A stretch of 64,000 nucleotides of DNA from Tricholoma matsutake (GCA_026075535.2 AP026541.1:12090001-12154000), one strand, 5' to 3'. Positions 10,514 through 22,049 are shown, numbered from the stretch's first letter. Notes: a model not told the origin generated them from the sequence alone. Made by a program: numbers and translations.

Positions 10514-12295
10514 TCATGCATGATGTGAGAAATCCCTGATAAAACGCCGATAGAAATTGATGAAGCCCAGGAAAGACTGCACCTCCTTCTTGTTCGTGGG
10601 CATCGGCCAAGCTGTGACCCCGTTTACCTTGATAGGATCCATCTCCACTTGACCCTCCGAGATAATCAGGCCGAGGTACTCAATCTTGGTCCTTTTGAAC
10701 TCGCATTTGTCCTGACAAAGGTAGAGTTTGTACCGTCGAAGTCGCTCTAGGACGAGGCATGTGATGCGACGGTGCTCTTCAACCGTGCGAGTGAAGATGA
10801 GGATGTCATCGAGATAGATGCAGACAATGCCTTCGAGGATGAGGTCATGGAAGATGTCGTTCATCATGGTCTGAAAGGTGGCAGGGCTATTAGTAAGGCC
10901 AAAGAACATGACAAGCGGTTCAAAAAGACCATGGTTGGTACGAAAGGCTGCCTTCCACTCATCTCCCTCCTTTATCCTGACATTATTATAGCCCCAATGG
11001 ACATCGAGCTTGGTGAAGTATCGGGCTCCACAGAGCTGGTTTACAAGTTCGGAGATGAGGGGTAGTGGGTAGCGATTTTTGACCGTGATGTTGTTGAGCC
11101 TTCTGTAGTCTTGAACTGGTCGAAGTGAGCCATCCTTCTTCTTGACAAAGAAAAAGGGAGAGGCCATGGGTGACTTTGATGGTCGAATACGTCCAGAGGC
11201 CAGGTGCTCGTCGATGAACTGGTCAAGCTGCCATTGTTCTTCCGGAGAGAGAGGATAGACCTTGCAGGATGAAGGGGTTGCACCGGGGGTGAGTTCGATC
11301 GCGTGATCCCATGGCTTACGCGCAGGAAGAGAGTCGAATGACTCCTTGGAGAACACGTCTTCAAACTCATGGAGATGAGGGAGTAAGGAGTTAGTAGAGG
11401 ATTTAGCAGCGTTGTTTTTGTGGAAGGCCTCGGCGAGGCGTTGGGATATGTTTGATGTGGCACACACCTCATGCGATGAGCGAATCACAGTGTAGAAGAT
11501 CCGATCACCCTCCTCCACTTCCTCTGGGTCCTCATCATCATCATCCAAGTCCGGCATTAGATCAGGAACCCCTTCCAATTCCACTTCAGGTATAGGCAGG
11601 GGTCCAGCACGACACTTCTGAGTTCGTTGTATTGCCGCCTTCTGTCCACGACGTTCTTGCCTGGCTTCTGTGAAACACATCCGACAGCGGGATGGACATC
11701 GGCTCATGGTAACCTCCCCGGTGCGCCAGTTGACCTCTGGGTTATGGTCTCGAAGCCATGGATATCCCAAAATCACCCTTTGCTTTCCTAATTGAGTGAC
11801 AGCAAAAAGGGCATGCTCACTATGATCTTTGTAACAGAGAACCAGGTCTGCAACCTCTCGGATGGCACCAGCTTCATTTGGGGATCCATCCATGTTATAT
11901 ACAGGTATCGGATGTGAGAGTGAGCGAGTATTTAGACGATGTTGTTGTACCAGATGGGAATCGATGAAGAGACCAGCCGCACCAGAGTCCAGGAGCGCAG
12001 AGACACCAAGTATCTGTCCAGTGTCAGTCGTCTGCAGTTCGATGGCTAGGTTTAAGGAATGTGCAGAGGGAGTGGATGCCACAATATACTTGCATGGTAG
12101 TTTACGCTCCCATGATTTAATTTTGGGACATGGAGTAGAAGGAGAGATGGGGAGAGCAGGTACGTCTTTAGCCAACTTCGAAGGGTCAGAGAGGGGAGCA
12201 GTCACAGAAATGGATTCATTCTCCGGGGATTCAACTGACAAGACTTCAAAGCGGTTATGGACAGGCAGTGAGGGCGTACGATTCACTCGCTGCAA
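10514..12295 (-). CDS. pol: G2 pol, first part: protease and reverse transcriptase
   Basis: 593 codons ending at a TGA (10,514-10,516). Protease active site LLDSGAAGLF is at about residues 101-110 (D-S-G-A). The reverse transcriptase follows with KKKDGSLRPVQDYRRLN, the LDVHWGYNNVRI palm segment, GLTNSPATFQ and the catalytic YLDD at about 494-497. The frame is one base back from gag and overlaps its end, so expression would need -1 frameshifting or reinitiation; I saw no canonical slippery heptamer. The first codon is internal (TTG) and not a true start. The terminal TGA lies between HHA and PLFDLTGKEAW, where Arg is expected (CGA to TGA), so full-length Pol is not made. Confidence 0.88.
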   Translation of the reverse strand: MQRVNRTPSLPVHNRFEVLSVESPENESISVTAPLSDPSKLAKDVPALPISPSTPCPKIKSWERKLPCKYIVASTPSAHSLNLAIELQTTDTGQILGVSALLDSGAAGLFIDSHLVQQHRLNTRSLSHPIPVYNMDGSPNEAGAIREVADLVLCYKDHSEHALFAVTQLGKQRVILGYPWLRDHNPEVNWRTGEVTMSRCPSRCRMCFTEARQERRGQKAAIQRTQKCRAGPLPIPEVELEGVPDLMPDLDDDDEDPEEVEEGDRIFYTVIRSSHEVCATSNISQRLAEAFHKNNAAKSSTNSLLPHLHEFEDVFSKESFDSLPARKPWDHAIELTPGATPSSCKVYPLSPEEQWQLDQFIDEHLASGRIRPSKSPMASPFFFVKKKDGSLRPVQDYRRLNNITVKNRYPLPLISELVNQLCGARYFTKLDVHWGYNNVRIKEGDEWKAAFRTNHGLFEPLVMFFGLTNSPATFQTMMNDIFHDLILEGIVCIYLDDILIFTRTVEEHRRITCLVLERLRRYKLYLCQDKCEFKRTKIEYLGLIISEGQVEMDPIKVNGVTAWPMPTNKKEVQSFLGFINFYRRFIRDFSHHA

Positions 12296-13530
12296 ATAGG
12301 AAAATCCTGCTCCTCTACAACTTCCAACTTAATCTCCTCTGCAACTTGATCCTTCGCTTCCTCAACATCTACAAGTGCCAACAAATCTTGCAGGAGTTTG
12401 TCTTGTCCCTTGGGGGTGAGCATGCGGATATCCTGACGATGGGGACATGCTCCAGCCCTGTGTCCAGGTTCCCCACAATGGTAGCAGAGATCCAACTTAC
12501 GTGCACGGCTGTGGGCTGCATCAACATCCATTGGTACTGGGACATTGATGGCTGGTGTGGGAGTTTGATGAACAGGAATGGGGTTAGGGCGGGGGAGGCT
12601 TCGATTGAAGGTGTAGGGTGTATGAGTGGTAGTTGGAGCACGGAATGCAGCATTAAACACCGCATTTGTGAGTCGGTTCTCATCACAGAGTGAAGCAGCT
12701 TCATACCAAGCAAGGATATCATCGTCCGCTGGGCGCCCTTCCAACATCTGTGCAATCTGGTCCTGAATTTCTCGGTTGAGCCCCCATCGGAACTTCACCA
12801 CCACTGGTAACCAACTCCCATATCCTGCCATGTCCACCAAATCCTTGAACTCATTGATATAGTTGTCCACGGATCGATGTCCCTGGTGGTAAGCGGATGA
12901 CTCAAGTCGTGTCACTGCTCGGTGGCATTCATTGAGGGGGCAGAAGTGGCATACGAACTCAGCTCGAAAGTCACCCCAAGTGGAGAAAGGTAGAGAACCG
13001 AGTTCTTTAGTTTGACGTAGGATATGGTCCACATAGAGATAGGCACGTTCAGATTTCATGTATGTGAAGGCCCAATAAATTTTTGCAGCCTCATCGACAA
13101 ATTGATGTGACTGGAGACTAATGTATAACTCACAGGAATTAAGGAATGCACGTCCCTGCGCATGTGCACCATTAAATTCGGCAGGGGGGGATGGTTTGAT
13201 CTGGGCACATTCCTTAGTGGACGCGTTTGGCAAAACGTCGTTGTTGGGTGTGCTTGGAGTCGTGAAGGGGGAACTATTAGTCGTAGGGTTAGCCTGGAGG
13301 GTCCTAACGAAGTTTTCAATCGTAGATTTAAGCGAGTCAATTTGCGCACGCATTCCGGAAACGTCGCTTTCAAGCGCGTTGAAGCATTCTGATGCGTCCA
13401 TGTCGCTAGGGGGCGCGTTTGGCGAAAATGGTGGCGTAATAAAGGCGAGAGTATCTGGAATGGTGTGTAGGGACTCTGTGGAGCTTTGGGAAGTGTCGTC
13501 CAGTCCGTACCTGCCTATCTTAGGCAGCAC
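12283..13530 (-). CDS. gag: G2 gag
   Basis: An intact 415-residue Gag, the structural protein of the virus-like particle. It starts at an ATG only about 40 nt inside the 5' LTR. The middle holds the Gag helical region (FLNSCELYISLQ, WGDFRAEF), and near residues 349-362 there is a classic CCHC zinc knuckle, CYHCGEPGHRAGAC, for RNA binding. The last third is acidic. Pol begins within its last codons in the -1 register. This is the best preserved gag in the window. Confidence 0.9.
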   Translation of the reverse strand: MLPKIGRYGLDDTSQSSTESLHTIPDTLAFITPPFSPNAPPSDMDASECFNALESDVSGMRAQIDSLKSTIENFVRTLQANPTTNSSPFTTPSTPNNDVLPNASTKECAQIKPSPPAEFNGAHAQGRAFLNSCELYISLQSHQFVDEAAKIYWAFTYMKSERAYLYVDHILRQTKELGSLPFSTWGDFRAEFVCHFCPLNECHRAVTRLESSAYHQGHRSVDNYINEFKDLVDMAGYGSWLPVVVKFRWGLNREIQDQIAQMLEGRPADDDILAWYEAASLCDENRLTNAVFNAAFRAPTTTHTPYTFNRSLPRPNPIPVHQTPTPAINVPVPMDVDAAHSRARKLDLCYHCGEPGHRAGACPHRQDIRMLTPKGQDKLLQDLLALVDVEEAKDQVAEEIKLEVVEEQDFPICSE

Positions 13531-13555
13531 GTTCGCGATTTTCGGGCCTTAGGGG

Positions 13556-13565
13556 AGAGTTTTCT
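13556..13565 (-). promoter_or_regulatory. G2 primer-binding site, candidate self-priming type
   Basis: Two bases after the 5' LTR, the minus-strand sequence AGAAAACTCT is exactly complementary to AGAGTTTTCT in the LTR (minus strand, 13,678-13,669). It does not begin with the TGG expected for a tRNA 3' end. In Tf1 and related fungal elements the RNA 5' end folds back onto such a site to prime itself. Confidence 0.6.
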
Positions 13566-13567
13566 AC

Positions 13568-13994
13568 TATAAGGGCAACCTAAGCCTCTAGCAAAGGGAA
13601 ATCCAAAGTTAAAATTATGCTACATAATACAGGGATTGGGGGCACACCTAGCAAAGGGAAATCCGAAGAGAAAACTCTAAGGATCCCCTTGCTGATGCCC
13701 AGTATATGTGAAGACGACAAAAATCAAATATAACCTAAAAATAGAAAAAGGCGGAGATAGGCGGATCAAGGCCGCCAAATGACATCATACCAAGGGGTAT
13801 GTGTCAGAAGGGGTACTCCGCCTCTAAATATAAAAGTGTCAACATGTACAAACATGATAGCAAGGGAAAATTAGTAATAAAATCCGGAAAAATCATAGAA
13901 AATGAAGAATAGAAGGAAATGAGGTGGGGAAAAATATAGGATGAACATAAAAAATAGGAAAAACACACAGGGCACCCCCCCTAGTCCCCTTACA
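13568..13994 (-). repeat. G2 5' LTR with promoter
   Basis: The 427 bp 5' LTR. On the minus strand a TATA-like CATATACTGG lies at about 13,703-13,710. Some 25-30 bp further on is AGAGTTTTCT (from 13,678), the predicted transcript start because it is the sequence that pairs with the primer site. Promoter assignment is inference from spacing and complementarity. Confidence 0.85.
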
Positions 13995-14977
13995 GAAACA
14001 CCCTAAGATCCCTCTGAACGAACATCAAATATCCCCGATCAACCTCGAACAACCGCAAACACGATCAAACATCGTTGACCATCATCGAGTGTTATCGATC
14101 GATATCGAGAGACTATGAGAAACATTGGGCGCCGCATTTGTTATCTACATGGTGGAAAACCATGCGCCAGGAAGTATTCCAACTTGTGCTCAAACCTGCT
14201 GATAGTAGGTCAGCCTCGTTCCAAGTCCCTATCGCATACAGAACCCGCTGGACAAATTATTGCGAGACTTAGTGCGGTTTATACACAAAGGACAGTCCCT
14301 TTTTAGTTCTATAACCTTTATTACTCTTTCATCATATGATATATATCTTTCTTGTTCGGATTCCAGTCTCCTTTTTGGCCTTGTGCCTTAACTCATATCT
14401 TTTACCTCATGTTCTACACATGTTTCTCATACCATTTTAGGAAGTATCTTTAAAACATATAAAACTCTGTAGTATCTACTTGGAAAAAAAAAGAAATTGT
14501 CTTCACCTATTGTCTCGTATACAGTTCTAAGCATCCGATCAACCTTCTAAAACAATCTAAGTCTCTACAAGTTTTCTCGATTGATGAGAAACCTCTGCGA
14601 TCATTGTTGTCCTCGAGCTTCCTTCGATCCTCTTGTCACTAGCACTAGTAACCAGTCCAAAACTTTAGAGCCATTGGCTATAGCCTTCATATACTATTGA
14701 CCTATCGAAAGGTCCTCCAAATTCACACATCGACCATCGACGATAAACATTGTTTGCTGTTGATCTCGTTGATCATCCTCAATATCAATCGGACTGCACC
14801 AAACACCTTCATCTCCTATAGCACTACCTTCACGACTAGTACCAACTAGTTATCCTCCCATAGGTTGGACCATGAACATTCAGAACATCTCGCACCCTTC
14901 CTCTGACTCATTGCAAATATCATCGGTTGCCTCATTGGCTGTTTTGGTGGTTTTCCCGGGTTGAGTATCATCAACAA

Positions 14978-16105
14978 GGTCACCTTTTTCGAAATTGTAG
15001 TCTCGAATCGTTTGCTTGTGAACTTCTTCGAAGTGTTTCGCAGCTTCTCGTCGAGCAGTGTAGACTCTTGAGTAGAGTACTTTGAGATTGGTCAAGCATT
15101 TCTGTAGTGCGATAGCGCATTGGGCAATGAGATCGGTGGAAGAGAGTATTGAATCAGGTGGCAGTTGTAGATATGTCACTTCTGAGATGTCGAGAGGGAT
15201 GAGTGGATGAGAACCTGTGATTGCAAAATAGGGTGAACAGCCCATTCGTTTTCGAACTGTTACCCATTCTGCCCAAAAGACCAAGTAGGTCCCAACTGAC
15301 CATCGAGTTTGGTCGCCATCGACGGCCTTGTAGAGTGATTGTCGTACATCAAAGTGGGCTCATTCCACGAGGCTGTTGGCACGAGAATTGTAGCCACTTA
15401 TCTGAATGTGATTGATATGATAGCGCTTCGACAAGTATTCAAGAGCAGCAAGAAATGCTGGGCTGTTGTCAGTAATGATCTTGTAAAGTGAGCCCCATCA
15501 ACAAATGATTTCTTCGAAAATCCAGTCGCTGATGGTCTTCACTGTTTCATTGCAAAGCATCCTGAACTCCGGCCAGTACGATATTGAACATCGACCTTGT
15601 ACTATATAGCGATATCCACCAGAAGGCGGCATGTGCATTGTGTCGATGTAGACTTTTCCAAATAGAGGGGTGGGGGTGGCGACGATTGGTGGAGTAAGAA
15701 TATTTTGAGTTTGTCACAACTGACAGTAGTGGCACATTTGGATGTACCATGCAATATTGGCTTTCAGGTTGGGCCACCAGAATTGTAGGGCGATGTGAGA
15801 CTTCATGGCGAAGATCATTTTGTGGCCAATATGGTCGTGCGATGACCAGATAATGTCAATGCGACATTCTGAAATTGTGATGATCTTGTGTTCTCCATGA
15901 CGATCTTTTCGCCATAGTTTTCCAGAATCTATGAAGAACTCGGTGCAATATCGCACAAAGGTAGCATACTCGGTGTCTGATAGATTTGGGGGTTGCACCA
16001 TATCGTCTAACCATCTATGAACGAGCAGTAATCATTTGTCTTCTTTCTTTGCTTTGTCCGATCGAGGTATGTCTTCATATGAAACATCCTCCCCCTTACT
16101 GAAAT
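14978..16105 (-). pseudogene. Family A integrase (copy A2)
   Basis: Minus-strand integrase matching A3. The zinc module (SHDHIGHKMIF ... CHYCQL) is at 15,720-15,850 and the core at about 15,360-15,660 contains the MHMPPSGGYRY segment. The catalytic Glu codon survives (SLVE) but the next codon is TGA (15,360-15,362), where an Arg codon is expected. The C-terminal tail continues beyond the inserted LTR at 7,734. Its upstream end carries the internal polypurine copy (16,087-16,105). Confidence 0.72.
16087..16105 (-). promoter_or_regulatory. Internal (central) polypurine tract, copy A2
   Basis: On the minus strand ATTTCAGTAAGGGGGAGGA is identical over 19 nt to the tract next to the A3 3' LTR (38,842-38,860) and to the same internal position in A3 (42,123-42,141). 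It lies within coding sequence between RNase H and integrase. Confidence 0.6.
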
Positions 16106-17060
16106 CTGAAGCTTGGGTGAAAGTGGGATAAGTCGTGTGAGAGAGGAAAGGTTGAATCGAGATTGGGTTGATTTGGTGAATGAAACCATGTACTTTGTCG
16201 ATCCAGTTGCCAAATTCTTCTTCTACTTCAATATGGTCATCGTCAGTTTGTCAAGGACGTCGCGAAAGACTGTCTGGCCCATGGTGCATACCTGCAACAT
16301 GAACTAGCATGAAGTGGAACGTTAAGTTCTAGTTTTGGTTGCGAGAACTGGGATTCATGGTCGTTGAGTGTGATCAAGCTGAATCGACTGTAGTATCGTT
16401 TTCGAGGGTTATCGCAGTCGCATTGCGCTAGGAAATAGCTGATTGTTAGGATGACTGGGGTGTTCAAGGTATAGTTGATTGCTCGAATCACTGGTGAGTT
16501 TAGGAGTGCTTGCTTGAGATCTTCTTGCGCTGCTACCTGAGATGGGCCAAATTTGAAGGGCACATCTTTTCGAGTAAGGTTGATTAGTGCAGCTGCTCGA
16601 TGTGCAAAACTCTGAATGAAAATTTGACAAACTCCAATCGTTCCTAAGAACACCTTAACTTCCGTGAGTGTACAACATGGACCCCACTTCTGAATCTTAT
16701 CAATACGGGTTGGGTCAGCCATTCGACCTTGAATATTGCATCGATGACCTAAAACAATTATTTTGGGGACACAAGCAAATAACTTTGGTCCTGAGAACAT
16801 CCCACCACAATACTTCATGCGCTGGATGATGCAATTTAGGTTCTTGAAATGCTCCCATATGAATCGTCGAATGCCTGAGTTGTCGACAATCATTTTGTAA
16901 GACCCACCGATCGTTCGATATTCCGATTTTGGACCCTTCACTGGTGTGTCATTGATATAAGGGATCGTAATATGAGGGACTTCTGGTTGTAGGATAAAAG
17001 TGCGATTGGTATGACGAGTTTGATGACTTGTAGACTCCTGCTTCGATCTTCTTTTTCAGC
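16106..17060 (-). pseudogene. Family A RNase H and RT remnant with deletions (copy A2)
   Basis: Matches A3 42,140 to about 43,560 but is shorter. By comparison about 170 bp of RNase H (around 16,325) and about 315 bp of RT (around 16,990) are missing; the RT gap removes the segment equivalent to A3 FGGRACGGMLDLYVAFDERL, though the following region remains. At the site where A1 and A3 carry a TGA, this copy keeps an Arg codon (GIRRFIWEHF), which shows what the other two have lost. Deleted palm sequence means no active RT. Confidence 0.7.
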
Positions 17061-18256
17061 ATCTCGCAAATTTGTTCATACAAACCGGGCAGTATGGGGA
17101 TATTGTGTTCGACCCAAGGGGTATGTGGGACGACTGGGAACTCGATAGGGGGGAAGAAATCCAGTCGAAACCTTCCTCATTTGTTTTCAGTCCATGCGAA
17201 CGCCACTTGCTGGTTTCAAATGAAGTCATGCATGAGATCTCATTTTTGAGCCATAGAAAATCGCCTGGATGATTTCATCGATGATGTTTTTGCGTTCGAG
17301 GTTATATTGGGGAGTTGGTTTGAATATTGGAGGATGGGGATTTAGTGGAGGCATGTCTTTGAGGGGATCACCCTCGATATGTCGAATAATTAGAAATTGA
17401 TCGGGTAGTCCAGCCATGATTGGATGGACCTTCTGTGCGACTGGTTTATACTTTTTCTTCATCAATACATAACTAGACTGGCGATTGTCAGAAATAACTG
17501 AGGAAGGGGAAACATACAATGAAGAAGTTTCCATAGGTATAAACACCATCGAGGCATTTCGAGGAACATGGAACTCATTGCATGCAGATAAATATAGGTC
17601 AGAAAGTGTTGCAGATAATTCTTTGGAGGAGTCGATTTCAGGGATATTTGCAGTGCATTCAATAAATATAGAGGAGTCAAAAGAGTCGAACAAGATGATG
17701 AAAGCGCACTGTTCTGAAATTTCATTCTCTAATGCTGAAAATCCTCATGAACTACTTTTCGACAATGGTGTGATTGAGGTATCGAGGGAATGGGAGCGGT
17801 CCGAGTTGAGTTAGGATCACATATCATAATGGTTTGAGCTTCGTTCAGATAGTTTCTAATGACACTTTCTGTTAAGACATCGAAAGGTTGTCCGAGTAGA
17901 ATATCATAAGCCGGCTCCCAAATAACATGTATCTGCATGTATAAGGTGATTCCACCAAGATTGCAGGGCACATTGCATGCTAAACCGAGGGTTTCATCCA
18001 CAGTGCTGTTGGCAGACTGCATCGGAAGTCGAATCGAGGAATCATATGCCAGACTGAGTTTGTGACAGACATCTTCGGCCATCGAAGTGATCGAGGAACC
18101 GGGATCAACGATGCTTTCTACCTGGTTGTTACCATGGACATCCATAATAACTGATCTAATCGATGAAGTTTCTTTAGCAATGACAAAAGGCTGAGCGATT
18201 TCACCAGGTCAGAGACTGCTAATATAGGTCTCGTATGGGTCAGGCATGATAATCGG
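17061..18256 (-). pseudogene. Family A RT N-terminus, linker and protease (copy A2)
   Basis: Equivalent to A3 43,560-44,775. The linker contains AVQKVHPIMAGLPDQF-like sequence also seen in A1 and A3. The protease part (17,735-18,145) retains the D-P-G-S active site (ESIVDPGSSI) and ILLGQPF. Similarity stops at about 18,250 where an LTR begins; gag is absent, so this copy lacks its 5' third. Confidence 0.7.
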
Positions 18257-19403
18257 TGATGATACTCAACCCGGGAAAACCACCTAAACTGCCGATGAGG
18301 CAATTGATGATATTTGCGATGAGTCTGAGGAAGGGTGCGAGTCGTTCCGAATGTTCGTGGCTCAACCAATGGGAAGATAATATGTCTGTACTAGTCGTGA
18401 AGGTAGTGCTATGAGAGATGAAGGTGTTTGGCATGGTCCAATCAAGTATCAATTGATATTGAGGGTGATCGATGAGATCAACAGCGAACGAGTGTATGGT
18501 CAATGGTCAATGTGTGAATTCTGGGGACCTTTTGATAGATTGATAGTATACGAAGGGTATGGCAAATGGCTATGAAGTGTTGGAAGGGTTGCTAGTGCTA
18601 ATGATGAGAGGATCAAAGGAGGATCAAGGACATGATGATTGCAGAGGTCTCTTGTCGATCAAGAAAACCTGTAGAGACTTAGATTGTTTTAGTATACGAG
18701 ATGATAGGTGAAGACAATTTCTTGTATTTTCCAGTAGATACTACAGAGTTTTATATGTTTTAAAGAAACTTCATAAAATGGAATGAGAAACATGTGTAGA
18801 ACATGAGGCAAAAGATATGAGTTAAGGCACAAGGCCAAAAAGGAGACTGGAATCCGAACAAGAAAGAGATATATCATATGATGAAGGAGTAATGAAGGGA
18901 AAGAACTAAAAAGAGACTGTCCTTTGTGTATAAACTGCCTAAGTCTCACAATAATCTGCCCAGTGGGTTCTGTATGCAATAGAGAGTTGGAACGAGGCTG
19001 ACCTACTATCAGCAGGTTTGAGCATGAGTTGGAATACTTCCTGGCACATGGTCTTCCACCATTTAGATAACAAATGTGGTGCCCAATGTCGCTTGTAGTC
19101 TCTCGATATCGATTGATAATGCTCAATGGTGATTGATCACAGTTGCGGTTTGTTCGAAGTTGATCGGGGATGTTTGATGGTTGGTTAGAGGGATCTTAGG
19201 GGCTTTCGAGGTAGTCCTAAGGTTGTGTGATGTGGTTTCTTGGTACAATTGATGTCACTGGTGATGTTTTGACATGGTCGATATGATATTGCAATTGATA
19301 GACTGGGTCACACTGCATCTGGGACCTCGTAGGAGTTAGCCGATGTGATTAGAATGTGGTTAGAATGGTGTATCGGCCTGTGAGCTGAGGAGACAACCTA
19401 TCA
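18257..19403. repeat. Family A LTR ending copy A2 and truncating G3
   Basis: Starts TGATGATACTCAACCC and ends GACAACCTATCA in plus direction, i.e. the reverse complement of the TGATAGGTC...ATCATCA LTR. It is about 1.15 kb and similar throughout to 46,833-48,047. It would be the 5' LTR of minus-strand copy A2, but gag is missing between it and the protease, and the bases flanking the two ends do not match. On the right it abuts truncated G3 reverse transcriptase. Confidence 0.8.
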
Positions 19404-19976
19404 CTGCATAGACGATATACTCACCAACTGCGGGAAGGGAAAAATATTTGGCAAGATGGACATGATGAACTCCTTCTTCCAGACATGAGTACACCCTAAT
19501 GACATTCACCTCACCACTGTAGAACACCATGGGGACTTTATGAGTGGACTGTCATGCCACAGGGTGGATGCAATGCTCTGGCCACACATCAGTGCCAAAT
19601 GACAGATGGACTACAAGAACTCGTTGGCAAGATTTGCCATGTGTATCTTGATGATATCATCATACGGTCACAAACTCTGGAGGAACACGAACAAAACTGC
19701 ACTGCCATTCTTGAAGCCCTCCAAAAAGCCAGGATCTACTGCAATCAGGCAAAATCCAACCTCTTCACCACCGAATTATGTTTCCTCAGTCATATCATCT
19801 TGGGGACAGGTATCAAACCTGACCCCTGCAAAACTGACCGAATTGCATCTTGGCCACAACCAACAACTGCCACCAACATCAGGGGGTTCCTGGGACTCAC
19901 AGAATACATTGCCACCTTCCTTCCAGCACTTGCTGAATATACAAGTGTACTCACCGCTCACCACCAAGGAATGTGA
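19404..19976 (+). pseudogene. G3 reverse transcriptase fragment
   Basis: Plus-strand chromovirus RT truncated at its 5' side by the LTR at 19,403. The sequence begins within the palm domain (KMDMMNSFFQ at about 19,455) and includes the catalytic VYLDDIII box near 19,640, followed by the thumb and FLGLTEYIATF connection. A frame change near 19,960 moves reading to the next frame. It is closest within this window to G4. Confidence 0.78.
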
Positions 19977-22034
19977 CTGGGAATTCCCCCCATGGACCGC
20001 AGAACACCAGGCCGCCTTTGAACACATCAAAGACCTGGTTCTCGGTGCCGACTGTCTCACCATAATTAATTACGAAGACAAGGTGTCGAACATCTATGTC
20101 ACCACTGATGCCAGTGACTGCTGAACCGGCGCCATGTTGAGTTTTGGTGCAACTTGGGAAACTGCGAGACCAGTCGCCTATGACTCCTACCAATTCAATG
20201 ATGCCAAGAAGAATTACCCTGTTCACAAGAAGGAACTCCTTGCCATCATCAAGGCATTTAAGAAATGGAGATCCTACCTCCTCAGTGCCCATTTTGAGGT
20301 CTTCACTGACCACCGAACACTCAAATACTTCCAATCACAGAAGGAGATGTCGAGACAACAAATGAGATGGTCAATGTACATGGCCAATTTTGACTACAAC
20401 ATTACCTATATCTGTGGTGAAGAAAACACCACCGCAGATGCACTATCCCGCATGCCTGATGCCACACCAGATGCATGCCTCGCTGCCTGCGCAATCATGT
20501 ACACATGCAATGCACTGGCTACACACACTGCTGGCATACTAAACATTGCTGCAGACCAGTCACTTCTCGATGCCATCATCACTGGCTATGAGACTGATTC
20601 CTTTGCCAAACAACTTATGAAGGATATCGACATGAGGAGCATCCAAGGGGCAACCCTCACCAGTCAACTCCTCTATGTTGACTGCCAACTTGTGATCCCA
20701 CAAAATCTCAAGGTACATGAACTACTGTACAACCTGGCACATGATACCTTGGGCCATTTCAGCTTTGACAAAAGCTATGAATCCCACCACAGCTCTTATT
20801 ACTGGCCAAACATGCACCAGGATTTGGAAAATGCATACATCCCATCATGCACCGAGTGCCAGCAAAACAAAAACCGGACCACAAAACCCACCAGTCCCTT
20901 GCACCCACTACCAGTACCTGATGACCGCTTCGACACCATCGCCCTGGATTTCATTGGCCCACTACCAGAGGAGAATGTAAAGGACACCATCCTGACCATG
21001 ACAGACCTCCTCAGCACTGACATACACATCGCTGGCACTCACTCCTCATACACCGCTGCCCAGGTTGCTGTTGTGCTCTTTGATGAATGGTACTGCAAAA
21101 ATGGCCTCATGCTACACCTCATCTCTGACAGAGATGCACATTTCACTGCCGACCTTTGGACTGCACTCCACAAGCTCACCAGCATTAAACTAAAAATGTC
21201 CACATCCTATCACCCCAAAACTGATGGCAGCAGTGAATGGACAAACAAAACCATGAACCAAGCCATTCAGTACCATGTTGACAACAACCAGAAGGGCTGG
21301 CTAGCTAAACTCCCCCATGTACGGTTTGCCATCATGAACACCATGAATGCATCCACCAGCTTCTCTGGTTTCCAACTCAAAACTGGCTGATCTCCATGCA
21401 TCATTCTGCCTATTGTGCCCCTCACCAAAAATGCCACTGCTGAGCAGATCACTGCACACGACATCATTACACATGTCCACCTTGATGTTCAGGAAGCACA
21501 GGACAACCTCCTTGCTGCCCAAATTTGCCAGGCATATCATGCCAATGAGCACCAGACACTGGAGGATGTCTATGAGGTCGGCGACCTTGTCATGCTTTCC
21601 ACCAAAGATCACCACCCCAATTACAAATGCAAAGGCAAAACACGAGTTGCCAAATTCATGCCACAACATGACAGCCCCTACACGGTCACTCATACCTTCC
21701 CTGAATGCTACAAATACACTCTCAAACTTCCCAACAACCCCAACACCTTCCCTGGTTTCCATGCACACCTACTAAAATGATATGTCTCCAATGACCCACT
21801 CCTCTTCCCTGACCGGGAGCCAGCTCAGCCAATGCCAATTGTCACTGAAGATGGCACCAAGGAGTGGTACATTGACAAAATCATGGATGCATGCTGATGC
21901 GGCAGGGGTGTACAATGCCTTGTCCGTTATGAAGGATATGGGAAAGAACATGATGAGTGGCGCCCCAGCTCTGAAATGGCTGACACTGATGCCCTCGACC
22001 AGTGGGAAGATGAAAATGGGATGGAGGTCTGAGA
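19977..22034 (+). pseudogene. G3 RNase H, integrase and chromodomain
   Basis: RNase H motifs are present (TTDASDC, KKELLAIIKAFKKW, FTDHRTLKYF), followed by the integrase zinc module (HDTLGHF ... CTECQQNK) and a complete D-D-E core (ALDFIGPLP, LISDRDAHF, SSEWTNKT). The C-terminus has a GPY/F-like region and a chromodomain (LVRYEGYGKEHDEW) to 22,034. The long open stretch is 20,134-21,390. TGA stops at 20,122-20,124 and 21,388-21,390, and another near 21,896, each sit where Arg is expected. Apart from these and the lost 5' half the domain set is well preserved. Confidence 0.82.
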
Positions 22035-22049
22035 CCCACACCATTTTTT

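Larger units (their letters stand above)
7946..13994 (-). mobile_element. G2: complete Gypsy chromovirus
   Basis: A 6,049 bp LTR retrotransposon on the minus strand with 427 bp LTRs at both ends and a perfect 5 bp target duplication GAAAC (7,941-7,945 and 13,995-13,999). Internal order from the right is primer site, gag, protease, reverse transcriptase, RNase H, integrase, chromodomain, polypurine tract. By eye the LTRs differ at about six positions, mostly CpG transitions, so insertion is fairly recent. Pol is broken by only a few TGA stops. It sits inside a family A solo LTR. Confidence 0.92.
7735..14973 (+). repeat. Family A solo LTR, split by G2
   Basis: The LTR starts TGATAGGTTGTCTCC at 7,735 and ends GGGTTGAGTATCATCA at 14,973. 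Removing the nested G2 (7,946-13,994) and one GAAAC copy leaves about 1.19 kb, close to the 1,215 bp A3 LTR. It is flanked by ACGA (7,731-7,734) and ACAA (14,974-14,977), a 4 bp duplication with one later change; A3 is uninterrupted at this site. So a family A element inserted into the integrase gene of copy A2 in the opposite direction, was reduced to one LTR by LTR-LTR recombination, and then received G2. Confidence 0.8.

Noticed and set aside
12283..12300. A canonical -1 frameshift heptamer at the G2 gag-pol overlap
   Set aside because: The frame relation is -1, but no X XXY YYZ slippery sequence is present in the short overlap.
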